A stretch of DNA of 64,000 bases from Prochlorococcus sp. AG-347-J14 (GCA_003281505.1 QCBU01000002.1:1-64000), one strand, 5' to 3'. Counted from the stretch's first letter, positions 49,167 through 59,892 are shown. Translations and numbers: made by a program. The notes: generated by a model from the sequence alone, not told the origin.

Positions 49167-49970
49167 GTGCCCGGCATTGTTTACTTAGTTGGAGCAGGTC
49201 CTGGTGATCCTGAGCTTTTAACTCTGAAAGCTTTACGCCTAATAAAAAATTGCGATGCATTAGTTCATGATGCTTTAATCCCAGTTGAAATAACAAAAGA
49301 GGCAGGAAAAAATACAGAAATTTTCCATGTAGGCAAAAGAGCTGGGAAGTGTTCTGTACCTCAAGCTGAAACCAATGCTCTAATTTTGAAATTGGCAAAA
49401 GAAGGAAAAAATGTTGTAAGGCTTAAAGGGGGAGATCCTTTTGTCTTTTCTAGGGGTGGTGAAGAAGTATCTTTTTTAGAGGAAAATGGAGTTTCAGTTG
49501 AAATAGTGCCTGGGATTACTTCTGGTATAGCTGCTCCTACATATTTTGGCATTCCACTTACTCATAGAGATGCTGCGAGTTCTGTAACTTTTGTTACTGG
49601 GCATGAGCATGTTGATAAGGATAAAAAGAGCGTAAATTGGAGAGATCTAGCTAAATCTTCAGATAGCTTAGTTATTTTTATGGGTATAAAAAATATTGAC
49701 TTTATTGTAGAGGAATTAATTTTAGGCGGCTTATGCAAGGATACAAAATGCGCTGTAATTCAGGAAGCTACTTTAAAAAATCAAAAATGCTTTATAGAGA
49801 AATTAGATAATCTCCCAGACAAAATCAAAGATAAAGAATTTTTAGCCCCATCAATTATAATTATTGGAAAAATTGTTGAATTTAAGGTTAATAACAATAT
49901 AACTAAAGTATCTGAAGTCTATTTACCAGATATTAATAATGTTCAACTATATAATAAATCCCAAAAGTAA
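49167..49970 (+). CDS. cobA: Uroporphyrinogen-III C-methyltransferase
   Basis: SAM-dependent dimethylation of uroporphyrinogen III to precorrin-2, the branch to siroheme and cobalamin. The start VYLVGAGPGDPELLTLKAL is the SUMT signature; VVRLKGGDPFVFSRGGEE near 79-96 and VPGITSGIAAPTYFGIPLTHR near 111-131 are the other SAM and substrate loops. Stand-alone form, with no HemD or CysG fusion. GTG at 49167 has GGAG six bases upstream; ATG at 49155 and TTG at 49149 are alternative starts in the same frame. The 3' end overlaps the converging pabC-like gene by 28 bases. Confidence 0.93.
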   Translation: MPGIVYLVGAGPGDPELLTLKALRLIKNCDALVHDALIPVEITKEAGKNTEIFHVGKRAGKCSVPQAETNALILKLAKEGKNVVRLKGGDPFVFSRGGEEVSFLEENGVSVEIVPGITSGIAAPTYFGIPLTHRDAASSVTFVTGHEHVDKDKKSVNWRDLAKSSDSLVIFMGIKNIDFIVEELILGGLCKDTKCAVIQEATLKNQKCFIEKLDNLPDKIKDKEFLAPSIIIIGKIVEFKVNNNITKVSEVYLPDINNVQLYNKSQK

Positions 49971-50770
49971 ATTGGATCGAATTTAGTTTTAAGCTTTAAA
50001 TCATTAACTTGATTAATTTGCTTGCAATATAAGCTATTTATTGCAACTATTATGTCATCATTTTGAAATTCTGGAAAAATTAATTCTTCTTTTACAATTT
50101 TCAATTTTAAAGCTTTAGAAACCATAATCCCCTCCAAACAGCCGCTTTCTTTTCTAGGAGTTATCCATTGATTATTTCTTTTAATTAGAAGATTAAATGT
50201 ACTTCCACAACAAAGTTCACCTGAGGTATTTAATAGGATAGAATCATCAAAAGATTTATCATTAGCTTCTTTCAGAACTTGTATTGCCTGATTATATGAA
50301 AATGTTTTGCATTTACTTATAAGACTGAATTCATTTATTTTTTCTGTTTGACTAATAAAAACGCTTATTGGATTAAAATTCGGTTTGATTCTATAAAACT
50401 CAAGCCATAAATTATCAAAATCTTTTGTCTCTGAAGTGCTATTAATTGTTAGTGTTCGACCTTCATTAGTCCCTCGACTATAGTTTATTCTTACTGAAGC
50501 AAATTGATCATTCTTAAGCGATAACTTTCTTATTCCATCATGAATAACTTGTCTCAAAGTTAATTCATTTATTTTGAGATTAATATTTAAAATTTTGCTA
50601 CTTTTTTCTAATCTTTTCAGATGTTTATCAAAAAGAATAGGCTTGTTTTCCTTTATCAAAATGGTTTCAAATATACCATCAGCAAATTTTAATCCTCTAT
50701 CATTAGCAGGAATAAATATTCTATCAATATCCAACCATTGATTCTTGTGCCAGCCTAATGTTTCAATCAT
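49943..50770 (-). CDS. pabC: Aminotransferase class IV, probable aminodeoxychorismate lyase
   Basis: Fold-type IV PLP enzyme, 275 residues. Family motifs: GLKFADGIFETILIKENKPILFDKHLKRLEKS near 25-56, the lysine in SLISKCKTFSYNQA near 152-165, and the C-terminal DSILLNTSGELCCGSTFNLLIKRN and GCLEGIMVSKAL. The class also covers branched-chain and D-amino-acid aminotransferases, but the direct overlap with pabB (four bases) supports the folate job: releasing pyruvate from aminodeoxychorismate to give 4-aminobenzoate. It overlaps the converging cobA by 28 bases. Confidence 0.87.
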   Translation of the reverse strand: MIETLGWHKNQWLDIDRIFIPANDRGLKFADGIFETILIKENKPILFDKHLKRLEKSSKILNINLKINELTLRQVIHDGIRKLSLKNDQFASVRINYSRGTNEGRTLTINSTSETKDFDNLWLEFYRIKPNFNPISVFISQTEKINEFSLISKCKTFSYNQAIQVLKEANDKSFDDSILLNTSGELCCGSTFNLLIKRNNQWITPRKESGCLEGIMVSKALKLKIVKEELIFPEFQNDDIIVAINSLYCKQINQVNDLKLKTKFDPIYFWDLLYS

Positions 50771-52083
50771 TTGAGTGAATCAATTAACGGTAAAAGTTTC
50801 CACTTTAGTTCACTAGTTTCCTCTTCAGGGTTTGAGTCAATAACTATTCCGCAACCAGCATATATATTGATTTTTTTGTCTTTAATTAAAAATGATCTTA
50901 TTAGTATATTGCTGTCAAACTCTCCATTCCAGTCAAGCTTTAAAAATGAGCCACAGTATGGTCCACGTTCACATTCTTCTAATTCAAAAAGTCTCTGGCA
51001 TGATCTTAATTTAGGTGCTCCAGTTATAGAGCCCCCAGGCCAACAAGCTTTTAGTAAATCAATCCAGTTTTTGTCTTTTTTTAATTTGCCTCTGATTACT
51101 GATGTTAGATGATGAACTTTTAAGAAACTTTCAAGTTTTAATATTTCAGGCACCATAATACTTCCTGTTTCGCAAACTTTACTTAAATCATTTCTTATTA
51201 GGTCAACAATCATAATATTTTCGGCTCTATCTTTTTCGTTCGTTATTAAATCGATAGCATTAAGTGCGTCTTGATTTAAATCCTTATCTCTGGATCTAGT
51301 TCCTTTGATAGGTCTTGATTCTACAAAATTTTTATTATCTATTTTTATAAATCTTTCTGGCGAGGTAGATAATACAGCCTCTTTATAATTATCATTATTT
51401 ATTATTATTCCTCCAAAGGGAGCTCTTAATTTCCTTCTTATTTTCAAATAAATATCAAGAGGATTATAGTTTTTGGAAGATTCAATTTCGCATTTAGTTG
51501 TAAGGTTTGCTTGAAATATATCCCCTAAGGAAATTAATTTTTTCAATTTTAGAATATTTTTCTGAAATTTTTCAGCCATTTCGTCCAAATTGATTTTTGA
51601 AAAATCAAAATTCAAATTCGTTTTAATTATATTTTCTTCTTCAGTATTTTTGATATTGTTGATTATTTTTTTATAATTTATCAGTTCAGATGAATTTGTG
51701 CCTTCGATAATTATTTCTTTTTTTATTAGATTACATTTAATGATTGGATCATATGATGCAATCCATAAAGTTGCCATATTAGATTTTCGCCATGGGTTTT
51801 TGGGTTCTATGAAAACTCCAGCTTCATAACTTAACCATCCGATCCAAAATCCTTTTTCAATATTTCTTAAATTGTTAAATGGATTATTAGTTTTGTCTAA
51901 GTTATTGATATTTCTTGATTGGATTATTTTTTTAGGGTTAATTCCTATTATTGACCATTCCCCATTTTCTTTGCCATCACTGTCTAGCCAAGCTAATCCT
52001 TTATCTCCGAATTTTTTTGTTAGATGATGCGTAATCAGTGCTGGATCTATCCATTTTTCTAAAATTATTTTCTTTATTTTCAT
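50767..52083 (-). CDS. pabB: Chorismate-binding enzyme, probable aminodeoxychorismate synthase component I
   Basis: The length is 438 residues. The chorismate-binding domain fills the C-terminal 260: SLGDIFQANLTTKCE, LSTSPERFIKIDNKNFVESRPIKGTRSRD, IMIVDLIRNDLSKVCETGSI, HHLTSVIRGKL, CWPGGSITGAPKLRSCQ, and IYAGCGIVIDSNPEEE at the end. These motifs are shared by PabB and TrpE; the coupling with pabC and the short N terminus argue for PabB. The glutaminase partner (PabA/TrpG) is not in this window. It overlaps queC by four bases upstream. Confidence 0.9.
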   Translation of the reverse strand: MKIKKIILEKWIDPALITHHLTKKFGDKGLAWLDSDGKENGEWSIIGINPKKIIQSRNINNLDKTNNPFNNLRNIEKGFWIGWLSYEAGVFIEPKNPWRKSNMATLWIASYDPIIKCNLIKKEIIIEGTNSSELINYKKIINNIKNTEEENIIKTNLNFDFSKINLDEMAEKFQKNILKLKKLISLGDIFQANLTTKCEIESSKNYNPLDIYLKIRRKLRAPFGGIIINNDNYKEAVLSTSPERFIKIDNKNFVESRPIKGTRSRDKDLNQDALNAIDLITNEKDRAENIMIVDLIRNDLSKVCETGSIMVPEILKLESFLKVHHLTSVIRGKLKKDKNWIDLLKACWPGGSITGAPKLRSCQRLFELEECERGPYCGSFLKLDWNGEFDSNILIRSFLIKDKKINIYAGCGIVIDSNPEEETSELKWKLLPLIDSLK

Positions 52084-52754
52084 TTTTTATTATTTTTATT
52101 TAGCCATTTTTCATAAGCGGCATTTCTAATTCTGCAGCTATCGCACTTACCGCATGGTTTTGAATTACCTGAATAACAACTCCATGTTTTATCTAAAGGT
52201 ACATGATTATCAAAAGCTAATTTAATAATTTCTTCTTTATTTAATTTTAATAGTGGCGTCCAAAGTTTTATTGGGTTATTTTCTCTTCCTCTTTTATTGG
52301 CTAAATCTGCTAATTCTTGAAATTTTTTAATGTAATCAGGTCTGCAATCTGGATAACCAGAATAATCTAATGCATTAACTCCTAATCCTATAAAATCAGC
52401 ATCTATTGCTTCGGCGTAACTTAGTGCAACGGAAATAAATATAGTATTTCTCCCAGGAACATAAGTATTAGGAATTTTATTAGTTTGTACTCCTTCTGTC
52501 GGGATATTTTTTTGAGTATCAGTTAATGAAGAGCCTCCCCATAAAGATAAATCAAGCTTAATGATTTTAAATTCTTCGATATCAAAGTGTTTTGCAATTA
52601 TTGATGCAGAATCTAATTCTTTTTTATGACGTTGACCGTAGTCAAATGAAAGGCCAAAAATTTTAGCTTCGGATTTTTTGGCGATACCAGTAACCGTGGA
52701 AGAATCTAAACCTCCAGATAATAAAACTACTATCGATTTATTTTTAAGTGTCAT
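52080..52754 (-). CDS. queC: 7-cyano-7-deazaguanine synthase QueC
   Basis: Turns 7-carboxy-7-deazaguanine into preQ0 with ammonia and ATP. The PP-loop ATP motif is LLSGGLDSSTVTG near 12-24; the Zn site is CYSGNSKPCGKCDSCRIR near 193-210 with four cysteines. The FGLSFDYGQRHKKEL and VPGRNTIFISVALSYAEA stretches are typical. The length of 224 residues is normal. Six bases after queE and overlapping pabB, it is in one transcription unit with them. queG of the same pathway is at 10075. Confidence 0.96.
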   Translation of the reverse strand: MTLKNKSIVVLLSGGLDSSTVTGIAKKSEAKIFGLSFDYGQRHKKELDSASIIAKHFDIEEFKIIKLDLSLWGGSSLTDTQKNIPTEGVQTNKIPNTYVPGRNTIFISVALSYAEAIDADFIGLGVNALDYSGYPDCRPDYIKKFQELADLANKRGRENNPIKLWTPLLKLNKEEIIKLAFDNHVPLDKTWSCYSGNSKPCGKCDSCRIRNAAYEKWLNKNNKK

Positions 52755-52760
52755 GTGATT

Positions 52761-53438
52761 TCAATTAATTTTTAAGTATTTGTGAGTTTGAAGGCTCAAT
52801 TTCCAATCGGGGTTATTTTTTACGAAATTAATAGCAAGAGAAAAACCATTCGCATTGTTCCATGCTGGCTGTAAATAAAAAATTTTATCTTTTTTTTGTA
52901 AGCCATCTCCGCTTTTAGAGAGTTGATATTGTTTTAAAGTTTCTTTTTTTATTTGAATAGCAAATTCAATATCTTCTATTTCATTTATGATTACTTTGAT
53001 TTCATTAGATTTTTTTAAAAAATAATTTTTTGGAGGTGAGTGTCTTTTAGGAGATAAAGTAATCCAGTCATAGCTCCCTGATATCGAATTAACTCCACTT
53101 GTCTCAATATGAATCTTCATCGGCTTTTGTTCTTCTCCCATCGTCATTTTTTTTATGGCTTTGCAAAAATTATTCAAGTTATGTTGTAAAGGTTCTCCAC
53201 CTGTAATAACGCAAAAAGATGCTCCTTTTTTTCTGGCAATTTTTATGCGATCTATTATTTTTTCAATTGATATAGAAGGGTGTTTTTTCTCGTCCCATGA
53301 ATTCTTGGTATCGCACCACGAACATCCAACTTTACATCCGGCTAATCTTACAAAATAAGCACTTTTCCCAGCGTGATAACCTTCACCTTGTAATGAATGA
53401 AATTGTTCGACTAAGGGTAAAAAATTTGTCATTTTCAT
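52761..53438 (-). CDS. queE: 7-carboxy-7-deazaguanine synthase QueE
   Basis: Radical-SAM enzyme that contracts 6-carboxytetrahydropterin to 7-carboxy-7-deazaguanine. The cluster motif is C35-x3-C39-x2-C42 (AGCKVGCSWCDTKNSW), the ordinary radical-SAM spacing. FHSLQGEGYHAGKSAYFVRLAG before it and CVITGGEPLQHNL after it are QueE marks. At 225 residues it is compact. ATG at 53438, with a second ATG two codons later. It lies 18 bases after pyrG and six before queC on the same strand. Confidence 0.95.
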   Translation of the reverse strand: MKMTNFLPLVEQFHSLQGEGYHAGKSAYFVRLAGCKVGCSWCDTKNSWDEKKHPSISIEKIIDRIKIARKKGASFCVITGGEPLQHNLNNFCKAIKKMTMGEEQKPMKIHIETSGVNSISGSYDWITLSPKRHSPPKNYFLKKSNEIKVIINEIEDIEFAIQIKKETLKQYQLSKSGDGLQKKDKIFYLQPAWNNANGFSLAINFVKNNPDWKLSLQTHKYLKIN

Positions 53439-53456
53439 TCAAAAAAATAAATAATA

Positions 53457-55067
53457 TTAATTTGATTGAGTTAACTTATCTTGAGAGGCTTTTATTAATC
53501 CTTTAAATAAAGGATGAGGTTTACCAGGTCTTGATAAAAACTCAGGATGATATTGACAGGCTAAGAAGTATGGATGATTTTCTAACTCAATTAACTCAAC
53601 TAATCTGCCATCTGGTGATGTACCACTAATTTTGTATCCAGAATCTAAAAAACTTTGTTTGTAGTAATTGTTAAATTCGTATCTATGCCGATGTCTCTCA
53701 TAAATAACATCCTCATCATATAAGTTTTTTCCAGTTGTATTTTTTGTCAATCTACATGGATAAACTCCAAGTCTCATTGTTCCACCTAAATCAACTACAT
53801 CTTCCTGTTCTGGTAATAAATGTATCACTGGATTTGGAGTGTTTGGGTCTAGTTCTGAACTAGATGCATCTGGAAGATTAGCTACATTCCTGGCCCATTC
53901 TATAACTGCACATTGCATACCAAGGCACAAACCTAAAAAGGGAATCTTATTTTCTCTTGCGAATTTTATAGCCGAAATTTTCCCATTTACTCCTCTATTA
54001 CCAAATCCCCCTGGTACGACAATTGCATCAACTTCATTTAAGTAAGTTTCTGCTGAATTTTTCTCTATCATTTCAGCACTTACCCAATGCAAATCTAATA
54101 AAGCCTTTTGTTCAATGCATGCATGTCTTAAAGCTTCAACAACGGATAAATATGCATCTCCAAGTTCAATATATTTGCCTACAAGGGCAACTTTTATTGG
54201 ATCTCCAGGATTTCTTAGGTTATGTATTAGTTGCTCCCAATTTTTCAAATCACATTTTTTATCTTCAAGGTCTAAGTACTTCAGGGTTTCTTTGCATAAA
54301 CCTTCTTTTTTTAAAGAAAGAGGTACAGAATAAATACTGTCTGCGTCTAATGCTTCAATTACTGACTTAATATTTACTCCACAAAATCCACTAAGTTTCT
54401 TTTTAAGACCCTCATTTATTGATTTATCACTTCGGCATACAAGTAAATCTGGCTGAATTCCAATTGATCTTAATTCTTTCACTGAATGTTGTGTTGGTTT
54501 AGTTTTTATTTCGCCAGAGGTTTTGATGTAAGGAAGTAATGTTACGTGTATGTATGCAACATCGTTCCTGTTGACATCATTTTTGAATTCTCTTATTGCC
54601 TCTAAAAAAGGTAGAGATTCAATATCACCAACTGTTCCACCAATTTCAGTAATAATAATATCTGCATTGCTGTTAGCGGCTACTCTATGAATCCTTTCTC
54701 TAATTTCTCTTGTTATGTGAGGTATTACTTGCACAGTTCCACCGTTATAACTACCTCTTCTTTCTTTATTAATAACTGCTTGATAAATAGATCCCGTAGT
54801 CACACTATTTAACCTAGTCATTGCAGTATCAGTAAATCTTTCATAGTGACCTAAATCTAGATCGGTTTCAGCCCCATCTTCGGTTACAAATACTTCTCCA
54901 TGTTGGAAAGGGCTCATTGTTCCTGGATCAACATTTAGATATGGATCTAGTTTTAATATTGAAACACTATATCCTCTAGACTTTAATAATCTTCCTAAGC
55001 TTGCAGCTACAATTCCTTTACCAATGCTAGAAACTACTCCTCCGGTGACAAATACAAATTTTGACAT
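53457..55067 (-). CDS. pyrG: CTP synthase
   Basis: ATP-dependent amination of UTP to CTP with glutamine. The N-terminal synthetase begins [71 protein letters not shown] follows. The C-terminal class I glutaminase (about 290-536) has the nucleophile in [10 protein letters not shown], then HLLPEQ and the catalytic His/Glu in [14 protein letters not shown]. The length of 536 residues is normal. ATG at 55067. It stands at the head of the queE-queC-pabB-pabC group or reads into it. Confidence 0.98.
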   Translation of the reverse strand: MSKFVFVTGGVVSSIGKGIVAASLGRLLKSRGYSVSILKLDPYLNVDPGTMSPFQHGEVFVTEDGAETDLDLGHYERFTDTAMTRLNSVTTGSIYQAVINKERRGSYNGGTVQVIPHITREIRERIHRVAANSNADIIITEIGGTVGDIESLPFLEAIREFKNDVNRNDVAYIHVTLLPYIKTSGEIKTKPTQHSVKELRSIGIQPDLLVCRSDKSINEGLKKKLSGFCGVNIKSVIEALDADSIYSVPLSLKKEGLCKETLKYLDLEDKKCDLKNWEQLIHNLRNPGDPIKVALVGKYIELGDAYLSVVEALRHACIEQKALLDLHWVSAEMIEKNSAETYLNEVDAIVVPGGFGNRGVNGKISAIKFARENKIPFLGLCLGMQCAVIEWARNVANLPDASSSELDPNTPNPVIHLLPEQEDVVDLGGTMRLGVYPCRLTKNTTGKNLYDEDVIYERHRHRYEFNNYYKQSFLDSGYKISGTSPDGRLVELIELENHPYFLACQYHPEFLSRPGKPHPLFKGLIKASQDKLTQSN

Positions 55068-55142
55068 TAAATATTTTTAATTAAGCACAGCCTCCTTATA
55101 TTTTATTTAAACAAAAAACTTTTAGAACATCCATATATATTC

Positions 55143-56939
55143 TTATTCATCAATTGTTATTTCAATATCTAATTCTTTTAATTGTGATTCAGAGACATTG
55201 GAAGGTGCATTTGTGAGAAGACATTTTGCTTGTTGATTTTTTGGAAAAGCAATGGTTTCTCTGATTGAATCTGCACCAATTATCAGCATGGTAATACGAT
55301 CCAATCCAAACGCTATTCCACCATGAGGAGGAGCACCCATTTCTAAGGCTTCTATTAAAAATCCAAATTTTTCATTAATCTCTTTATCAGTAAGTCCTAC
55401 CGTTTTCAGAACCTCTCTTTGTAAGTTCGCCTCATGAATACGTAAAGAGCCACCTCCTAACTCCAATCCATTGAGAACTAAGTCATAAGCATTTGCTGTA
55501 GAGCTCTCAATTTCTTTTTTCAAGTTTTCAGAATCTTTAGATTTTATATTTTTTGGAGAACAAAAAGGATGATGTAAAGCTTCATATCTATTTTCATCTT
55601 CATTTCTCTCAAACATAGGGAAGTCAGTTACCCATAAGAAATTCCATTTGCTTTTATCTATGAGATTTAATTCTTTTGCTATATATTGTCTAACCCTATC
55701 TAATGACTGATTGACAATTTGTTTATCTCCAGCTCCTAAGAGGATTAAGTCTCCATCTTTTGCTTCTGTGATTTTTAAAATATCAGCTATATGTTCTTCA
55801 CTTAAATTATTTTTAATTGCCCCAATAGTCTCAAGCTCATCTCCTTTGACCCTTATAAAGGCTAAACCACCAGCTCCTGCATCTTGAGCTACTTGGAAAA
55901 TATCACCTCCTGGTTTAATTCTTACGTTGCTAATACTTGAATTACCTCCTTTGATTGTTATGGATTTTATATAACCTCCAGACTTAATTGCCTTGGTGAA
56001 AATATTAAATCCAATATCACCTAATACTCCTCCTAAATCTTTCAATAACATTTGATATCTAGTATCTGGTCTATCAGTTCCGTAATTATCCATTGCTGCC
56101 TGCCATGTCATTCTTGGAAAAGCATTATTAAAATTAATATTTAAAACTTCTTTCCATATTTTTTTTATGAGACTTTCATTAAAAGAAATTATTTCTTCTT
56201 CACTAACAAAGCTCATCTCAATATCTAATTGAGTAAATTCTGGCTGTCTATCTGCCCTTAAGTCTTCATCACGGAAACATTTTGCGATTTGATAATACTT
56301 ATCTAAGCCCCCAACCATTAAAAGTTGTTTAAATAGTTGTGGGGATTGAGGTAAAGCAAAAAATTCTCCATTTGAAAGACGTGCAGGAACAAGAAAATCG
56401 CGAGCTCCTTCAGGAGTTGACTTTGTAAGTAATGGGGTCTCTACTTCTGTAAATCCAAAATTATCAAGAAATTCTCTAGCAACTTTAATAATCTTATGTC
56501 TTGTTTTTAAATTTTCTAGTAATTTTCCCCTTCTTAAATCAAGGTATCTATATTTTAATCTGAGTTCCTCTTTTGTATTTTCATAATCATGTATAGACAC
56601 TGGAAAAGGTAAGTTGTTTTTGATTTGGTTGAGAACTTGCAAATCTTTAACCTTAAGCTCTAACTCTCCAGTACTTAAATTTGTATTTATGGAATCTTTG
56701 GGCCTTTCATTAATAATTCCGCTAACCATTATTACTGTTTCATTTCTTAGAGTTTCGGCCTGTTTAAATAGATCTGCACCATCATCGGGGTTAATTGTTA
56801 TTTGTAGGAATCCACTATGGTCTCTTAAGTCAATAAAAATTACACCACCATGATCTCTTCTTCTATCTACCCATCCGCATAAATTAACTAATTTACCAAT
56901 ATCTGTATTATTGAGTTCTTCACAAATTTTGTTTCTCAT
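55143..56939 (-). CDS. aspS: Aspartyl-tRNA synthetase
   Basis: Class II synthetase charging tRNA-Asp (possibly also tRNA-Asn where AsnRS is absent). Layout: OB-fold anticodon domain at 1-105 ([26 protein letters not shown]), class II motif 1 in [28 protein letters not shown], motif 2 [23 protein letters not shown], a bacterial GAD insert (about 285-420), and motif 3 [13 protein letters not shown]...[12 protein letters not shown] near the end. At 598 residues it is the bacterial long form. It starts with ATG at 56939. Confidence 0.98.
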   Translation of the reverse strand: MRNKICEELNNTDIGKLVNLCGWVDRRRDHGGVIFIDLRDHSGFLQITINPDDGADLFKQAETLRNETVIMVSGIINERPKDSINTNLSTGELELKVKDLQVLNQIKNNLPFPVSIHDYENTKEELRLKYRYLDLRRGKLLENLKTRHKIIKVAREFLDNFGFTEVETPLLTKSTPEGARDFLVPARLSNGEFFALPQSPQLFKQLLMVGGLDKYYQIAKCFRDEDLRADRQPEFTQLDIEMSFVSEEEIISFNESLIKKIWKEVLNINFNNAFPRMTWQAAMDNYGTDRPDTRYQMLLKDLGGVLGDIGFNIFTKAIKSGGYIKSITIKGGNSSISNVRIKPGGDIFQVAQDAGAGGLAFIRVKGDELETIGAIKNNLSEEHIADILKITEAKDGDLILLGAGDKQIVNQSLDRVRQYIAKELNLIDKSKWNFLWVTDFPMFERNEDENRYEALHHPFCSPKNIKSKDSENLKKEIESSTANAYDLVLNGLELGGGSLRIHEANLQREVLKTVGLTDKEINEKFGFLIEALEMGAPPHGGIAFGLDRITMLIIGADSIRETIAFPKNQQAKCLLTNAPSNVSESQLKELDIEITIDE

Positions 56940-56994
56940 CTAAGTATGATTTATTTATCAATAACTTATAATAATTCTTTAAGGGTAAATTTAG

Positions 56995-58107
56995 TTAATA
57001 ATTCTTTTTATAAAACGCTCTTTTTGTTATAACCCCGTTAAATTTTTTGCCTCTTATTAATATTTCAACTTCATTATTTACTAAGGCATGCGAAGTATTG
57101 ATGTATGCAAAAGCTATAGCTTGTTGTTTTGTTGGAGACCAACTGCCGCTAGTGATAGTTCCAATATTCTCTTCACCTTTAAGCACTGTGCACCCTTTTC
57201 TTCCTATTGCTTTACCTTTTATAGAGAGACCAACTAACTTTTTTTGAATACCTAATCTTGACTGCTCTTCAAGAACTCTTCTTCCAATGAATTCGTGATT
57301 ATTTTCTAGATGTACTAGCCATCCTAACCCTGCTTCATATGGAGAAGTTTCTTCATTTATGTCTTGCCCATAAAGATGCATGCCTGCTTCAAGTCTAAGA
57401 GTATCTCTAGCTCCTAAACCACAAGGTGCAACATTTTTAGAAATTGAGAAATCCCATAAATTAATTGCTGCTTTTTTAGATAAAAGTATTTCTAGACCAT
57501 TTTCCCCCGTATAGCCTGTCTTTGAAAAGAAAATTTTTTCCTTAGGCGAAATATGTTTAAAAATTTTATATTCGCATCCAAAGTTAGGGATATGTGAGAT
57601 CGAAGATTTAATCCATTCTTCAAATAAACCGAATGAGTTTTTTCCCTGTAGTGCTAAAAGTACTTTGTCTTTTTTAAAGTTTGTTATCGAAATTTCAGAC
57701 ATATTTAAATTATTTTTTATCCACTGAAAATCTTCTTCATATCTACTTGCATTAACTATTAACAATAATTCTGATATGTCATTTTTTTGTATACCAAGGT
57801 CATAAATTATTAAGTCATCTATTATTCCTCCTTTATCATTGAGCATTACTGTATAAAGCCCCTGACCTTCACAAAAGGAGTATAAATTAGTAGGAAAAAG
57901 TTTTTGAATATAATCCTTTGGATTGATTCCCTTGATAGAAATCACACCCATGTGAGAAATATCAAATAATCCTGCTGAATATCTAACTGATTCATGCTCT
58001 TTAATTAATCCTGAAAATGATATGGGCATTTCCCAACCTGCAAAATCCACTAATTTTGCATTGGATTCAACATATTTTGAATAAAGAGGACTTTTTAGCA
58101 AATCCAT
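56995..58107 (-). CDS. gcvT: Aminomethyltransferase (glycine cleavage T protein)
   Basis: THF-dependent T protein of the glycine cleavage system, used in photorespiratory glycine handling and one-carbon supply. N-terminal [31 protein letters not shown], then [17 protein letters not shown] near 44-60 with the folate-binding fold, [13 protein letters not shown] near 197-209, [18 protein letters not shown] near 233-250, and TSGSWSPT near the end. The length of 370 residues is normal. gcvP and gcvH are not in this window. Only 50 bases lie upstream, too few for a glycine riboswitch. Confidence 0.96.
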   Translation of the reverse strand: MDLLKSPLYSKYVESNAKLVDFAGWEMPISFSGLIKEHESVRYSAGLFDISHMGVISIKGINPKDYIQKLFPTNLYSFCEGQGLYTVMLNDKGGIIDDLIIYDLGIQKNDISELLLIVNASRYEEDFQWIKNNLNMSEISITNFKKDKVLLALQGKNSFGLFEEWIKSSISHIPNFGCEYKIFKHISPKEKIFFSKTGYTGENGLEILLSKKAAINLWDFSISKNVAPCGLGARDTLRLEAGMHLYGQDINEETSPYEAGLGWLVHLENNHEFIGRRVLEEQSRLGIQKKLVGLSIKGKAIGRKGCTVLKGEENIGTITSGSWSPTKQQAIAFAYINTSHALVNNEVEILIRGKKFNGVITKRAFYKKNY

Positions 58108-58157
58108 GAAATATTTAGTTTCTATTTAGTATTTCTACACTTTAGTTTAGAAATTTT

Positions 58158-59039
58158 TTATTGCATATTTTCTAATGACAAAATTAAGCTTCTAAGTACT
58201 TTAGCTGCAACTATGCTACTTACTCCGCTTCTATCAATTTCTGGAGATAATTCCACAATATCTGATCCCACGATTCTAAGGTCTTTTAAAGTTTTAAGTA
58301 TCTCTTCAAAATCATTCCAAAAAAATCCTCCCGGTTCTGGAGTGCCCGTCCCTGCTAATAAACTGGGATCAAACCAATCTAAATCTATTGTTAAATAGAT
58401 TGGAGACTTAGCGTATGGAAGAAGAGCTTGTTTTAACTCATATGCATTTCCGCCTGGATAAAAGTTAACTAATTGGTTGTTGTTATGCATAATTTTAAAT
58501 TCTTCCTTAGTCCCACTTCTAATTCCTACTTGCAAAATTTTCTTTTCAGGTAGCACTTCTAAGCACCTTTTCATAGTACAAGCATGACTATGTTCATTTC
58601 CTATATATGATTCTCTTAAATCTGCATGAGCATCAAGTTGAACCAATATCAAATCTGGATATTTTTTTACTAATGCTTCAATTGCACCTCTTGTAATAGA
58701 GTGTTCGCCGCCAAGCATAATAGGACTAAGGCGTTTACTAATTAAATAATTTGTTGCTGATTTAACCGATTCAACAACGGACTTTGAGTCATTTTTATCA
58801 ATTAGTATTGATCCAAAATCAACATACATAATATCCTCTAAGTCTTTTTTTATTTTTGGACAATATGTTTCTAAACAAGAACTGACTTGTCTTATTGCTT
58901 CTGGACCAAATCTAGCTCCTGGTTTAAACGAACATGTTCCGTCATAATTAACTCCAAATATTCCAATTGAGCAATTTTCGGGACTTCTTTTTGCTCCCAT
59001 ATAAATTGCATTTTCGTTATCAAATAAATTTTTTGTCAT
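58158..59039 (-). CDS. speB: Ureohydrolase, probable agmatinase
   Basis: Mn-dependent hydrolysis of agmatine to putrescine and urea. Metal motifs of the arginase family: GGEHSITRG near 109-117, QLDAHADLRESY near 133-144 (D-A-H-A-D), and TIDLDWFDPSLLAGTGTPEPGG near 217-238. The GTGTPEPGG tail is agmatinase-like. It ends one base from speE on the same strand, which supports the polyamine assignment. The length of 293 residues is normal. Other guanidino substrates cannot be excluded, since several SpeB-like enzymes have proved to act on them. Confidence 0.92.
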   Translation of the reverse strand: MTKNLFDNENAIYMGAKRSPENCSIGIFGVNYDGTCSFKPGARFGPEAIRQVSSCLETYCPKIKKDLEDIMYVDFGSILIDKNDSKSVVESVKSATNYLISKRLSPIMLGGEHSITRGAIEALVKKYPDLILVQLDAHADLRESYIGNEHSHACTMKRCLEVLPEKKILQVGIRSGTKEEFKIMHNNNQLVNFYPGGNAYELKQALLPYAKSPIYLTIDLDWFDPSLLAGTGTPEPGGFFWNDFEEILKTLKDLRIVGSDIVELSPEIDRSGVSSIVAAKVLRSLILSLENMQ

Positions 59040-59040
59040 C

Positions 59041-59892
59041 TTATGAATCTAGTTCTTTTACAATTTTATTTGGCATCATTTTGAATGCTGCATTTTGAAA
59101 ATTTAAATTCCAAATTTCACATCCTTTTTCTATTTTTACAACTTCATCATAATTTTGCTTTGATAAACTTAGATCTTCTGAAGAAGCAAATGTCCAACTC
59201 CAAATCCCGCTTGGATATATAGGCACAAAGGAATACATAGTTTCAGAAACTTTAAATATATTTTTTAGGCTTTTCAAAACATTTATGTGAATATTTTTGA
59301 AGGATTCAGGAGATTCGCTTTGAGTTGCTAATATCCCCCTTGGTGCAAGTATTCTTTTACATTCTTTATAAAAAGAATGTGAAAATAATAAATTTGAAAA
59401 TTCTGAAGGATCTGAACAATCTATAAATATAACATCGTAAAAATTATCTTTTGTTTTTTTTACCCATTTAACGCCATCATCAATATGTATTTTTAATCTT
59501 TTGTCATTCCATGCCTCGCCTGCAATTTCTTTTAGAAATTTTTTAGATATTTTGATTACCTCCTCATCAATTTCCACTAGATCAATTTTTGATATTTGAG
59601 AATATTTAACGCATTCTCTTACAGTACCACCGTCACCACCGCCAATAATTAGTACATTAGATTTTTCGTCAATGCTACTTAATGCAGGATGCACAAGACA
59701 CTCATGATAATATTTCTCGTCTTTTAATGATGTCATCCAGCAACCATCTAACATTAAAGATTTACCATAATATTCATTTTCAATAACAATAATTTCTTGA
59801 TATTTTGAGGTTTTTTTAATTAGAATTTTCCCATTTAGGCCGAATCTTGAGCCTTTATGATATTCATCTATCCATGTTGTAATATCTGTCAT
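59041..59892 (-). CDS. speE: Polyamine aminopropyltransferase (spermidine synthase)
   Basis: Transfers an aminopropyl group from decarboxylated SAM to putrescine. Motifs: YQEIIVIENEYYGKSLMLDGCWMTSLKDEKYYHECLVHPAL near 31-71, VLIIGGGDGGTVRECVKYSQISKIDLVEID near 80-109 for the nucleotide site, and DVIFIDCSDPSEFSNLLFSHSFY near 148-170 with the catalytic Asp. The length of 283 residues is normal. It overlaps mazG by four bases and is one base from speB, giving a mazG-speE-speB unit. Confidence 0.95.
   Translation of the reverse strand: MTDITTWIDEYHKGSRFGLNGKILIKKTSKYQEIIVIENEYYGKSLMLDGCWMTSLKDEKYYHECLVHPALSSIDEKSNVLIIGGGDGGTVRECVKYSQISKIDLVEIDEEVIKISKKFLKEIAGEAWNDKRLKIHIDDGVKWVKKTKDNFYDVIFIDCSDPSEFSNLLFSHSFYKECKRILAPRGILATQSESPESFKNIHINVLKSLKNIFKVSETMYSFVPIYPSGIWSWTFASSEDLSLSKQNYDEVVKIEKGCEIWNLNFQNAAFKMMPNKIVKELDS

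Noticed and set aside
54023-54370. 115-residue plus-strand frame inside pyrG
   Set aside because: Antisense shadow, overlapped by a second shadow at 54115-54333; pyrG is intact on the other strand.
58108-58157. Possible glycine riboswitch ahead of gcvT
   Set aside because: Only 50 AT-rich bases are available; no aptamer-like helices are visible.
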